A DNA stretch of 18,261 nucleotides from Moraxellaceae bacterium (GCA_003543245.1 DPJB01000010.1:24017-42277); one strand, 5' to 3'. Positions 1 through 7,870 are shown, counted from the stretch's first letter. Notes: a model not told the origin generated them from the letters alone. Translations and numbers: made by a program.

Positions 1-788
1 GCATGTACGGCACCGACCGGCGCATTGGCAAAAGCCATGCCCGCCATCATGGAACCGGCCAGCATTGCCGAGCGCGCCTCGATGTCCTGGCCATTGGCCA
101 GCACACGCGGCAAATTCACATAGAGCAGGCTCAACGCCTCCCTGGCCAGAGCATCCGCGAGCGGATTCTTCTTGATGCGGCTGGTATAGGCCTCGATGGC
201 ATGCACCATGGCATCGATACCAGTCATGGCCGTCACTGCCGGCGGCAGGCCCAGCGTCAGTTCGGCATCGAGTATGGCCAGGTCCGGATACAGCAGCGGC
301 GAGATGACGCCCTTCTTTTCCTGTGTCGGTGTGGTGACAATGGCAATCGGCGTAACTTCTGAGCCGGTGCCGGCCGTTGTCGGAATTTGTATCAGGGGCA
401 GGCGCGGTCCCTTGGCGAGACCAATGCCGTAAACCGCTGGCAACTCCTGTTGCGTCGCCGCCAGCAGGGCAACCAGCTTGGCGGTATCCAGCGAGCTGCC
501 ACCGCCGATGCCGATAATCATGCTGGCGCGTGCGGCAATGGCTGCCGCAACCACAGCCAACACTCGCGCCTCGGGAGGATCCGCTTCCACATCCTGATAC
601 AGGGTGACCGCCGAGCCCTGCGCCCGTAAAGCCTCCAGCACGGGAGTCACCATGCCGGAACGGATCAGGCCCGGATCGGTAATGACAAAAACCTGACCCG
701 CCGGAAAATCGGCCATCCACTTTTCCGGTGCACAGGCCAGACCGGGCCCGACCATTGCACGCGGGGTGGTAGCAAAATCAAACTGCAT
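1..788 (-). CDS. Iron-containing alcohol dehydrogenase (3' end outside window)
   Basis: The enzyme should interconvert an alcohol and an aldehyde or ketone with NAD(P). About 262 residues are visible and the C-terminal domain lies beyond the window edge. Family III (iron-type) signatures are clear: the nucleotide-binding GGGSSLDTAK at residues 95-104, TTAGTGSEVTP at 137-147, and the metal-binding stretch TGIDAMVHAIEAY with D192 and H196 as expected ligands. The last visible His, H262, fits the third ligand. I chose the ATG at 788 because CCGGAG lies about six bases upstream. The gene stands alone after a 132-bp gap that carries the same 20-bp palindrome as the TetR-flanked operons, so it is probably in that regulon, perhaps handling an alcohol or aldehyde made by the oxygenases. 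The substrate is unknown. Confidence 0.93.
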   Translation of the reverse strand, partial: MQFDFATTPRAMVGPGLACAPEKWMADFPAGQVFVITDPGLIRSGMVTPVLEALRAQGSAVTLYQDVEADPPEARVLAVVAAAIAARASMIIGIGGGSSLDTAKLVALLAATQQELPAVYGIGLAKGPRLPLIQIPTTAGTGSEVTPIAIVTTPTQEKKGVISPLLYPDLAILDAELTLGLPPAVTAMTGIDAMVHAIEAYTSRIKKNPLADALAREALSLLYVNLPRVLANGQDIEARSAMLAGSMMAGMAFANAPVGAVH

Positions 789-857
789 GGCTGGCTCCGG
801 AACAGATCATCGGATGTAGGACGGGATCATCGCGGATGCAATACACCGCGTGGCGGC

Positions 858-887
858 ACCTTAATGCGAAGATGTATTCGCATTCAA
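858..887 (-). promoter_or_regulatory. Operator copy 1 within a putative promoter of the alcohol dehydrogenase
   Basis: The inverted repeat at 864-883 has 7-bp arms ATGCGAA and TTCGCAT around a 6-bp centre. On the minus strand it reads ATGCGAATACATCTTCGCAT, one base different from copy 3. TTGAAT (882-887, possible -35) lies upstream and TAAGGT (858-863, possible -10) downstream, 18 bp apart, so the repeat fills the spacer. Transcription would start about 60 bases before the ATG at 788. Binding by the TetR protein encoded at 7883-8488 is inferred from the shared sequence. Confidence 0.75.
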
Positions 888-920
888 CTCGCATTCCGCA
901 GCCCTCCGCATGAAGACGGC

Positions 921-1732
921 CTATTCCGCGTACATGACCGCCTGGTGACGGCCGGCCCGCTTGGCCCGGTAAAGTGCCTTGTCGGCATTTTCCAGCAGCA
1001 GGGCCGAAGACGAGTTGCGATCCGGAATTTGCAAGGCAATGCCGATACTGGCGGTCACGTGTGATGCCACGTCGGAGGTCTGGTGCGGAATCGCCCGCAC
1101 ATCAATCTGATCCAGCACGCGTTGCGCCACGGCCAACGCTCCTTCCCTTGTCGTTTCCGGCAGCAGAATCACAAACTCTTCACCACAGAAGCGGGCGACT
1201 GCATCCACCGGCCGCAGCAGACTGTCCCTGAGTGCCTGGCCAATACTGCTCAGGCACTGATCGCCAGCCGCATGCCATAGGTATCGTTGTAGCGTTTGAA
1301 GTCGTCGACATCCATGAACAGGAGCGCCAGTGGCTGGCGTGAACGCCCACAGCGTTCCCACTCATGGAAGAGTGTGTCATTGAAGCTGCGCCGATTGGCC
1401 AGCCCGGTCAGCTGATCCTCAAGCGGCAGCATGATGCCAATTACCAGGAGCGTACTGACGTAATAGGCTTCCTGCGCCAGCACCGGGTTTTTGAACAGCA
1501 TGCCGCCGGCCAGAATGGTGGCTACTGCAGCCATACCCACGCCTGCCACCACCGGAATGTAATGGCTCTGTACGGGCGCAAACTGCACGATGGTCAGGCC
1601 GGCGCCAACGATAGCCACCATGAGCCCCACCATCAGCACCAGTAGTGGCCGGCCCACATGCACCAGTTCGGCAAATTCCTGTTGACGGCGCACCGTGAAT
1701 TGCTGGCTCACCACCGCCGGCAGTGTGGGCAC
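921..1732 (-). pseudogene. Diguanylate cyclase (GGDEF) remnant, frameshifted and shortened
   Basis: Two overlapping frames together make one membrane-anchored GGDEF protein. The first frame (GTG at 1732) encodes two or three hydrophobic segments, then DQLTGLANRRSF and FMDVDDFKRYNDTYG, and soon stops. The second frame continues with HAAGDQCL, RFCGEEF and ASIGIA to a stop at 921. The join needs one extra base near 1273-1276, where the minus strand reads GGCATGCGG and GGCCATGCGG would restore the family motif G-H-x-x-G-D. The last membrane segment runs straight into the GGDEF domain with no linker, which suggests an internal deletion. The active loop is CGEEF, with Cys for the first Gly. No good ribosome site precedes the GTG. 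A sequencing error could explain the frameshift but not the shortened membrane part. If functional it would have made cyclic-di-GMP. Confidence 0.72.
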
Positions 1733-1935
1733 CAGATGCCACGCGCTCCAATCGCAAGATGAATATCCGTAAGAGCCTCTTCAGTCAGCACGAGCACCCC
1801 CCTTCCAGCAGCCATCCTCAGGGATGACCCGATTTCACTGAAATCATATATGGAGAGACGTGCTGGCCGACACACGACCATTCGGTTAAACGGTGCTATT
1901 GGGCGCCCGGCGCTGCGTCCGGACAGTTTTCCAGA
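1733..1935. other. Intergenic stretch between the fabY-like gene and the diguanylate cyclase remnant
   Basis: No gene, RNA or convincing terminator is visible in these 203 bases. There is a small perfect inverted repeat at 1831-1845 (GATTTCA, one base, TGAAATC) and a short one at about 1813-1826 (CATCC, four bases, GGATG). Either could be part of an old promoter for the cyclase remnant; nothing supports a specific role. Confidence 0.4.
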
Positions 1936-3813
1936 TTAACTCTTCATGTAGCGCTCGTAAGGATTTTCAAGCTCCAGGCTTACTTTTTGCGCAAAGCCCG
2001 GAATGACAACCCCCTCACGATTGATGCCCAGCTCCTCACCCTCCACCACGCCGTCGCCATACCGGTAGCTTAGCTGGTAGTTGCCCTTGCTGGCGCGCTC
2101 GTCATAGGCGCCGGCATTGGCTCGCGTCGTCTCGCGGGCATGCTGCCAGGCGGTGATGACACTAGTGCCATGACGCTGCGTCAGCAAGGTTTGTGTAGTA
2201 GCAGGGCTGAGCAACAGGGCGGTTGCATTGTTACCGCCAAAGCCCTTGGCATTGATGAAGCAGGCGGCCATGTCATGGCCTTCCTCGACATGCACCCGGG
2301 AAAAGCGCAGATGTTGCCTGTGCACATCGTGGGCGATCTCGTCCAGGGTGAAAATGCCGGGAATCCAGCCATCTTGCCAGGCGCCCAGTGCGGCCATGAA
2401 CTGGTCGCCGGCAGCGGCCCCCAGGGAATGCCCGGTATAGCATTTGATGGACGCGACCAGCCAGTTATCGATGCCAAAAGCGCCGGCGATCTGGTCAAGC
2501 ACATGCGATTCGGTGACGCGATTCTTCGGCGTTCCTGTGCCATGCGCCTGCACACAGGTCTGGCTACGCAGGGCTTTTTCACCCAACAGTCTGGCCGCAA
2601 GGGCCGTGGCCTTGCCCATGCTCAGGTAATTGCCGATGCCGGGGGCGGAGATGGACTTTTTCACGCCGTCGGCATTGACATAAATGCCGGGCACGGCGGC
2701 GTGGATGTCGAGACCCATGCGCAGTGCCAGGGCATCACTGGTGACCACCACAAACTGTGCGGATTCAGCGATAGTGAAGCCGGCGTTGTAACCAAAAGGA
2801 CGGGTAGCGCGTGTATTGTCGACCTGGGTCAGGCTCAGGGCCTTATCCAGCTCCAGCAGCCTGGCATCCTCGCCGAGGGCGCCCATGGCACGATAGCCCT
2901 CCATCACTTCCGGCGTGATCGGCGCCTCGGCAGCACCGACCAGCGCAAAATCGATTCGGCCGGCCTGGATATCGACCGTGGCGCGCTCCAGATTGTAGAG
3001 AAACGTCGCACAGGCACCGAGAATGCCGGCCGTGGGCCCGGCCGATCCCAACACATAGGCATTGATGAAATCCGCCGGCATTTCCGCAAAGCCCAGAGGA
3101 CAGCTTTTGCTGCTGGTACGCTTGCCCTGCCAAGGCGCTTTCAGCATGCCGCCCATACCATAATCATCGACCTGGCCATGGGCGCTGGAGGCATACACGG
3201 CGATGCGGTCGGGAGCCACCTGCCGGGTCACCTCTTCCCAGGAACGCCCCATTGAATGCAGGGCATCGCTGGCGCCGAATACCGTCATTTGCAGGGCGCG
3301 CGGATGATGCCGCGAGGGATAGAGATGCTCGGGATCAAAGCCGGTGGGCAACTGCCCGGCACTGGTCACCAGCGCCGGATGGGAATCCGGCACCAGGAAC
3401 TCCTGGCTGCCACTGATACAGATTTCCACGGTAGCTGAGTCGATCTGGCGCAATTGCCAGCGCGGTGGAATGACATGGGGCAGATCACGCACACGCAGCT
3501 GAAAGCGCATGTCCGCGGCATCGGCATGCAGACGGCGCTGCGACGGCAGCGCATTGACATCGAAATACTGTGCCTCGATGCGTCGCACGAGGGTGTGTCG
3601 CCGGACATGCTCTCCATGCTCGGTGGCCAGTTGTTGCGCCGTCACCGGCTTGCCATCGGCCAGCCGCATGAGGTGGGCCAGATCCGCCAAGGTACGGATG
3701 CGCTCCGCTTCCGGCAACACATCCAGCACCAGACGGCGATAACCGTGATGAAATGACGAGCGTCCAGCGGCATTGATACCACCAAATCCAACGATGACGG
3801 GCAGGTGAGACAC
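1936..3813 (-). CDS. fabY: FabY-like beta-ketoacyl-ACP synthase
   Basis: This 625-residue decarboxylating condensing enzyme resembles Pseudomonas aeruginosa FabY (PA5174), which starts fatty-acid synthesis by joining acetyl-CoA to malonyl-ACP. The N-terminus MSHLPVIVGFGGINAAGRSS and the segments PADFINAYVLGSAG and NAKGFGGNNA fit that family as I remember it, and the length agrees. The KAS triad is complete: nucleophile C268 in LGACATF, H424 in QAHGTGTP and H462 in CYTGHSLGAA. The protein should be cytosolic, with no signal peptide or membrane segment. I chose GTG at 3813, which has AGAGG six bases upstream. The gene is on the same strand as the SDR gene but 344 bp away and has no copy of the 20-bp operator, so it is probably transcribed separately. 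An alternative is a polyketide-type synthase for a special acyl starter. Confidence 0.9.
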   Translation of the reverse strand: MSHLPVIVGFGGINAAGRSSFHHGYRRLVLDVLPEAERIRTLADLAHLMRLADGKPVTAQQLATEHGEHVRRHTLVRRIEAQYFDVNALPSQRRLHADAADMRFQLRVRDLPHVIPPRWQLRQIDSATVEICISGSQEFLVPDSHPALVTSAGQLPTGFDPEHLYPSRHHPRALQMTVFGASDALHSMGRSWEEVTRQVAPDRIAVYASSAHGQVDDYGMGGMLKAPWQGKRTSSKSCPLGFAEMPADFINAYVLGSAGPTAGILGACATFLYNLERATVDIQAGRIDFALVGAAEAPITPEVMEGYRAMGALGEDARLLELDKALSLTQVDNTRATRPFGYNAGFTIAESAQFVVVTSDALALRMGLDIHAAVPGIYVNADGVKKSISAPGIGNYLSMGKATALAARLLGEKALRSQTCVQAHGTGTPKNRVTESHVLDQIAGAFGIDNWLVASIKCYTGHSLGAAAGDQFMAALGAWQDGWIPGIFTLDEIAHDVHRQHLRFSRVHVEEGHDMAACFINAKGFGGNNATALLLSPATTQTLLTQRHGTSVITAWQHARETTRANAGAYDERASKGNYQLSYRYGDGVVEGEELGINREGVVIPGFAQKVSLELENPYERYMKS

Positions 3814-4157
3814 GTATTACCTCTGTCTTAAAAGGAGCCAGCAAGCGTGACTTATCGGTCAATTTTTTGCCCTTTATAACACATGCCCAGAATCTCAATG
3901 ACCTGAATCCGGTTGAACGTGTGTGGGGGGCACTACTGATGCGTCGAGGCGGATACGCAGGAAAGCATGCCGTGCGTGTCCGCTTGCTGCATTGGACCGC
4001 TTACGACTTGATTCAACTCAAGTACAGCTTTCTGACATGGGCGTGTACAGGCTTGTTGAAAGACGGGAACAGCAGGGCCATGACTCAACGCTCCTGTGGC
4101 GCACTGCATCCGTGAAACCCCGCGCCGGTACATCATTGCGTGAATGCGCGGCTGCGT
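3814..4157. other. 344-bp gap between the SDR and fabY-like genes
   Basis: No intact gene is visible. The gap must carry the fabY-like promoter unless that gene is read through from the SDR. On the minus strand a TATAAA-like box lies near 3871-3880 and TTGACC near 3857-3862, but neither has a well-spaced partner. The plus strand carries a possible transposase fragment, listed separately. I see no terminator after the SDR stop. Confidence 0.45.
3885..3960 (+). pseudogene. Possible IS630-type transposase C-terminal fragment
   Basis: The plus frame reads NLNDLNPVERVWGALL, close to the DLNPIE-x-x-W stretch that carries the last catalytic acid in IS630-family DDE transposases. Only about 25 residues look related. 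The frame stays open to 4115 but the remainder, rich in Arg and His, is not recognisable. I see no terminal repeats or TA duplication. It is best read as a decayed scar of an insertion in the space between two metabolic genes; chance resemblance is a real alternative because the match is short. Confidence 0.35.
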
Positions 4158-5027
4158 TTATTCCGCTTGCCTGTAGAGCAGACGGCCCACACTGTTGTAC
4201 GCCGCCGGGCTCAGGCACAGCTTGATCATGGCCCGGAACACGCCATCTGGCAGCAGGTTGCGTGCCGCCATAATGGCCATGGCGTCCAGGCCGACAGAAT
4301 AGCGAAGGCGCTTGCTGCCGTCGCTGGCGGCACGGAAAATCACACGGGCTGCTTCTTCGCTGGTGGAACCACTGGCACCAATACCATCCATGACCGCAAA
4401 CTGCTCGGCGCTGTAAGCCTCGTAGGCGGTGACACCCGTCATGTTGGCCCGATCACTGGAGCGGCCGAAAAAATCCGTTTTGACCGATCCTGGCTCAATC
4501 AGTTTCACTTGCACATTGAAGGGCTCAAGCTCATAGGTCAGGCCCTCGGTGAAGCCTTCAACGGCAAACTTGCTGGAGTTGTAAACACTGTATAGCGGCA
4601 GCGGCACGCGGCCGACCATGCTCGCCACATTGATCAGCAAGCCTGCATTGCGCTGGCGGAAATGCGGAAGAACGGCGCGTGTAACTTCCATCATACCGAA
4701 AACATTGGTGTCGAACTGGCGCCGGATCTGTTCGGCGTTCAAGGTTTCAAAAGCCCCCATCAGGCCATAGCCGGCGTTGTTCACCAGTACATCGATCTGA
4801 CCGAACTTCTTCTTGGCCTTGGCCAGTGCGCTCTCAATAGAAGCCCTGTCGTTCACATCCAGTGCCGGGCAAATCACGTTGGGCAATTTGTTCAGCTCGG
4901 TTTCCCTGGCCGGGGTGCGCATGGTTGCCACCACATTCCAACCGTTCTTCTGGAAAAGAAAAGCGGCAGCGCGGCCCATGCCGGAGGAGCAGCCGGTAAT
5001 CAGTACCGTCTTCTGCGTGGTTGTCAT
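4158..5027 (-). CDS. Short-chain dehydrogenase/reductase (classical SDR)
   Basis: This 289-residue cytosolic NAD(P)-dependent oxidoreductase has a full classical SDR set: the cofactor motif TGCSSGMG at 11-18, NNAG at 83-86, catalytic S136, and Y149-x-x-x-K153. The fold and length resemble the 17-beta-hydroxysteroid dehydrogenase-like and retinol-type SDRs that act on hydrophobic alcohols or ketones. The ATG at 5027 follows AGGGAAG at normal distance. It lies 110 bp downstream of the P450 gene on the same strand, which suggests that it oxidises the alcohol made by the P450 or reduces a keto product. The gap between them has palindromes that could give this gene its own control. The substrate cannot be inferred. 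Confidence 0.93.
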   Translation of the reverse strand: MTTTQKTVLITGCSSGMGRAAAFLFQKNGWNVVATMRTPARETELNKLPNVICPALDVNDRASIESALAKAKKKFGQIDVLVNNAGYGLMGAFETLNAEQIRRQFDTNVFGMMEVTRAVLPHFRQRNAGLLINVASMVGRVPLPLYSVYNSSKFAVEGFTEGLTYELEPFNVQVKLIEPGSVKTDFFGRSSDRANMTGVTAYEAYSAEQFAVMDGIGASGSTSEEAARVIFRAASDGSKRLRYSVGLDAMAIMAARNLLPDGVFRAMIKLCLSPAAYNSVGRLLYRQAE

Positions 5028-5060
5028 TTTTCACTTCCCTCAGTGCGCTTATGTGCACAC

Positions 5061-5127
5061 ATTACAATTGGTAATAAATTCTGGAGAAGTCATTCCAGAA
5101 ATTCTTCGCGTGTCATCCCTGATGACA
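5061..5127 (-). promoter_or_regulatory. Cluster of inverted repeats upstream of the SDR gene
   Basis: Three small palindromes lie in the P450-SDR gap: ATTAC-AATTG-GTAAT at 5061-5075, TTCTGGA with TCCAGAA at 5079-5085 and 5094-5100, and TGTCATC-CCT-GATGACA at 5111-5127. None has a following T-run on the minus strand, so they are not standard terminators. They could be operators for a second regulator or RNA hairpins that set the P450-to-SDR expression ratio. They do not match the 20-bp operator found elsewhere. Confidence 0.35.
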
Positions 5128-5137
5128 AAGCGGGTGC

Positions 5138-6490
5138 TTATAAATGCTCAAGATGCACCGGAAGCTTGTCCCTTGGAGTCGGCAACGTGGTGAAGTTCAC
5201 CGGCATTTCGTAATGCTCTGGCACACTCCAGCGATACTGCTGTACGACCTGATGCAAGATGGCCTTGATCTGCATTTCCGCGAAATGCAGACCAATGCAC
5301 ATATGGGCACCACCACCAAAAGGTACAAACTGGTAGGGGTGTTTCTTGTGCTCGTTGCGGGCTTCGCTGAAACGCTCCGGATCGAATTTTCTATGATCCG
5401 GCCACCACTCTTCCATATGGTGCGTGACCATGGGGCTGAGGATCACATACGTATCAGCCGGAATGATGTGCCCCATGTACTCGATATCTTTCACGGTTTT
5501 GCGCGGAATGACATGGACGGGCGCAATCAGGCGCAAGGACTCCTTCATGACCATGTCCATTACATTCATCCTGGCCAGGTCTTCGTGGTCAAGATAGTGC
5601 TTGCCCAGCGCCAACGATTCCTCGCGAACCCTTTCCTGCCACTCCGGATACCTGGCCAAATAATAGAAAATCGCAGAGAGCGTGATGGTGGAGGTGTCGT
5701 GCGCCGCCATCATCATGAAAATCATGTGATTGACGACATCCTCATCGGTAAAACGCTGGCCGCTCTCGTCCTCAGCCTGACAGAAGCGTGAGAACAGATC
5801 GTCACCCGGATTCTCACGCTTGTCGGCAATGCGTGAGCGGAAGAATTCTTCGAGCAGGCGGCGACCGTCCAGGCCTTTTTTCCAACGCCCGCCCGGCACG
5901 GGAAAACGCACCACTGCAGTGGGGGCCGCCACGCAGTCAATAAAGGCCTGATTGACTTTTTCGGCTTCCGGCCCCAGGCGCTCACCCATGAATACATCGG
6001 TGGCAATATCGAGCGTCAGTTGCTTGATATGCGTGAGGACATGGAAATTCCTGTCGGTATGCCACTTGGCAATGCCATGATCAATGGCGGGGTTCATGCG
6101 CAGCAAATACTGCACCAGCACCGGTTTTTTGAAGGCCGCCTGCATGATGCCACGATGAAAACGATGTTCCTCGAAATCCAGCAGCATGATGCCGCGATTA
6201 AAGAACCTGCCGAGAAAAAACCCCCAACCCTTGCTGCTGGAAAAGGCTCCGTCCTGATTACGCAACACAAACTGGTTGGCATCCGGCCCTATCATCACGA
6301 GGGCAGGCAGGCCAAAAGCCCCACCCCGGATTATCGGACCATGCCTGGCATGAAGGCGCAGGGCCGTACCGATCGGATTGCTAATAAAGTGCAAAGTGTG
6401 GCCTATCACCGGCAGCCCCGGAGCATAGGGGATGGCCTTCATCCGGTCACGGGACTTTCTGGATAGTGCGTTGGACAGCGCAGAAAACAT
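5138..6490 (-). CDS. Cytochrome P450 monooxygenase
   Basis: This 450-residue soluble haem-thiolate monooxygenase would insert one oxygen atom into a hydrophobic substrate using electrons from a ferredoxin-type partner. Visible landmarks are the proline-rich start PYAPGLPVIG at 21-30, the I-helix oxygen-activation motif AAHDTST at 262-268, the E317-S-L-R320 K-helix pair, PERF at 371-374, and the haem loop FGGGAHMCIG with cysteine ligand C398. There is no N-terminal membrane anchor. I chose ATG at 6490, 19 codons inside the longest frame, because GGAG stands eight bases upstream. The haem loop and I-helix look more like the CYP51/CYP120 type than the alkane-hydroxylating CYP153 type, but family assignment needs alignment. 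It sits in the DUF2236-P450-SDR operon, and the Fpr reductase across the regulator could supply electrons. No ferredoxin gene is in the window. Confidence 0.95.
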   Translation of the reverse strand: MFSALSNALSRKSRDRMKAIPYAPGLPVIGHTLHFISNPIGTALRLHARHGPIIRGGAFGLPALVMIGPDANQFVLRNQDGAFSSSKGWGFFLGRFFNRGIMLLDFEEHRFHRGIMQAAFKKPVLVQYLLRMNPAIDHGIAKWHTDRNFHVLTHIKQLTLDIATDVFMGERLGPEAEKVNQAFIDCVAAPTAVVRFPVPGGRWKKGLDGRRLLEEFFRSRIADKRENPGDDLFSRFCQAEDESGQRFTDEDVVNHMIFMMMAAHDTSTITLSAIFYYLARYPEWQERVREESLALGKHYLDHEDLARMNVMDMVMKESLRLIAPVHVIPRKTVKDIEYMGHIIPADTYVILSPMVTHHMEEWWPDHRKFDPERFSEARNEHKKHPYQFVPFGGGAHMCIGLHFAEMQIKAILHQVVQQYRWSVPEHYEMPVNFTTLPTPRDKLPVHLEHL

Positions 6491-6517
6491 GGCAACCACT
6501 CCGAACAACATGTGATG

Positions 6518-6538
6518 CCCGGAGCATCGGGCTCCCGG
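6518..6538 (-). other. Hairpin between the DUF2236 and P450 genes
   Basis: A GC-rich inverted repeat with eight-base arms (CCCGGAGC and GCTCCCGG, one mismatch) and a five-base loop lies 28 bases before the P450 start. It lacks a T-tract on either side, so it is more likely an RNA stability or processing element within the operon than a terminator. Confidence 0.35.
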
Positions 6539-6567
6539 CCTATGCAAGGCTATTGGGTGCGTCCTTG

Positions 6568-7806
6568 TCAGATATGTGCAGGATGGTCCTTGCCCGGCTT
6601 GATTACGGCGTGTTCCGTATCGCCGAACATGGAGGCCAGCGCTGCGTGCTGGGCCTCGCGACCGCGCTTTACCTGCGCAGCACGCAGTCCCGGCAACAAA
6701 CGGCGGGTGGTGTAATTAATGAAACGCGGTGGCGTCGTCAGCAGTGGATACCAGGATGTCACATTTTCCGGCAGACCCAGCTGCGCCATTTTCTCATCAC
6801 CCATGAAGTACTGGGTCACGCTGAGATGCTGGTGATAGGCCAGCTTCCGGCGCACACTCTGGAAGGAAGAATAGCCGCGTTCCAGTGGTTCTTTTGCCAG
6901 TGCCTGGGCCAGTTCACGCGTGGTCCAGTCCGGGCGGCTTTGCGTCATGAAGGTATGGTTGAGCAATACGGCACCTTCACTTTCTGTCTTCACCAGCCAT
7001 TTCTCGTCCACGCCCATCAGCCAGCAAGCATAGCTCCACAGATGCATGACGGCTTTGGATTCGCGCGGAGTCACGGGAACGCCCATCTTTTTCAGGCCGC
7101 CCAGCATGACCACGCTGAAACCGAGATAGGTCGCCACCATGTCAATCTGGTTCAGGGGCAGGCCCCATTTGGCACTGTCCCACTCCGGCCTGGCCGCCAG
7201 ACCGCGACGCACCAAGGCATGCACCAGGCGGACATGCATGGTCGATTTGAATCCTTGCCCAAAGCGGTGCAAGCCACCGGTCTCCGTGCAATCCATCCAC
7301 CACTTGCCCGTCTCGGCCACGCGCCGGGAAGTGCTTTTGTTCAGGGCGCCGGTCATCACCAGGGACTGGTTGAAGCCAGACAGGAGATAGCCGGCCATCA
7401 GGGCCAGATCGCGTAGCACAATGGTGGCCGTAGTGCCCGTGCCGTGGATAAAACGGCATCCCTCGTCCAGCAGTTGCTGATTCATCCAGACTGGCGGGCT
7501 GTCATACGTCTTAAAAAAGACGCGCAACGGTTCCGGGCAGTCCGGGATGCTGCCAACCCCCTCCTCCAGCGCTTTCATGAACAGGCCGCGGGCCTCGCCC
7601 GGCCCATACTGGTACATCCAGTCCATCAGCGCATCCATGGCCGCATCGCCATCCCAGAGGGCGGTGCACACGCGGTCATACTCATCACGCGTGGGGGACA
7701 GATCACGCCCGACCAGCAGGCGCACCAGCGTTGGCGTTGCGGCTTGGGTCTTCTCAAAAGGTCGAACGCGTTGCGGGTGGACAAGCCGGGTTTCTGAGGC
7801 GCTCAT
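6568..7806 (-). CDS. DUF2236 oxygenase of the MpaB/latex-clearing-protein type
   Basis: This 412-residue protein belongs to the family that includes the fungal oxygenase MpaB, which cleaves a prenyl chain, and bacterial latex-clearing protein Lcp, which cleaves polyisoprene using haem b. Family landmarks are visible: RRVAETGKWW at 161-170, the helix HVRLVHALVRR with H196 as likely axial haem ligand, and WGLPLNQIDM at 214-223. Unlike secreted Lcp, it shows no Tat or Sec signal, so it should act in the cytosol. I chose ATG at 7806 because GCGGAG lies nine bases upstream; the longer frame runs back across the operator into tetR. It is the first gene of the operon with the P450 and SDR. The substrate is unknown; unsaturated fatty acids or isoprenoids are plausible from the family. 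The haem ligand call is by position only. Confidence 0.88.
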   Translation of the reverse strand: MSASETRLVHPQRVRPFEKTQAATPTLVRLLVGRDLSPTRDEYDRVCTALWDGDAAMDALMDWMYQYGPGEARGLFMKALEEGVGSIPDCPEPLRVFFKTYDSPPVWMNQQLLDEGCRFIHGTGTTATIVLRDLALMAGYLLSGFNQSLVMTGALNKSTSRRVAETGKWWMDCTETGGLHRFGQGFKSTMHVRLVHALVRRGLAARPEWDSAKWGLPLNQIDMVATYLGFSVVMLGGLKKMGVPVTPRESKAVMHLWSYACWLMGVDEKWLVKTESEGAVLLNHTFMTQSRPDWTTRELAQALAKEPLERGYSSFQSVRRKLAYHQHLSVTQYFMGDEKMAQLGLPENVTSWYPLLTTPPRFINYTTRRLLPGLRAAQVKRGREAQHAALASMFGDTEHAVIKPGKDHPAHI

Positions 7807-7844
7807 GGGTGTCTGCTCCGCGAACAGTGGTTGTACAGGCGCGC

Positions 7845-7870
7845 AGCTTAATGCGAACATGTATTCGCGT
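7845..7870 (-). promoter_or_regulatory. Operator copy 2 in the divergent DUF2236/tetR promoter region
   Basis: The inverted repeat at 7851-7870 has arms ATGCGAA and TTCGCGT, one mismatch from perfect. On the minus strand it reads ACGCGAATACATGTTCGCAT and is followed by TAAGCT (plus-strand 7845-7850), a possible -10 for the DUF2236-P450-SDR operon, with transcription starting about 30 bases before the ATG. The -35 side (CGGAAC) is weak. The right edge ends one base before the tetR ribosome site, so binding should also repress tetR itself. Confidence 0.78.

Noticed and set aside
2140..3255. Long plus-strand open frame of 371 codons
   Set aside because: It is antisense to the fabY-like gene and its translation shows no recognisable domain; open antisense frames are expected in GC-rich genes.
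6466..7416. Plus-strand open frame of 316 codons
   Set aside because: It is antisense to the DUF2236 gene, with a His/Gln-rich translation and no family signature.
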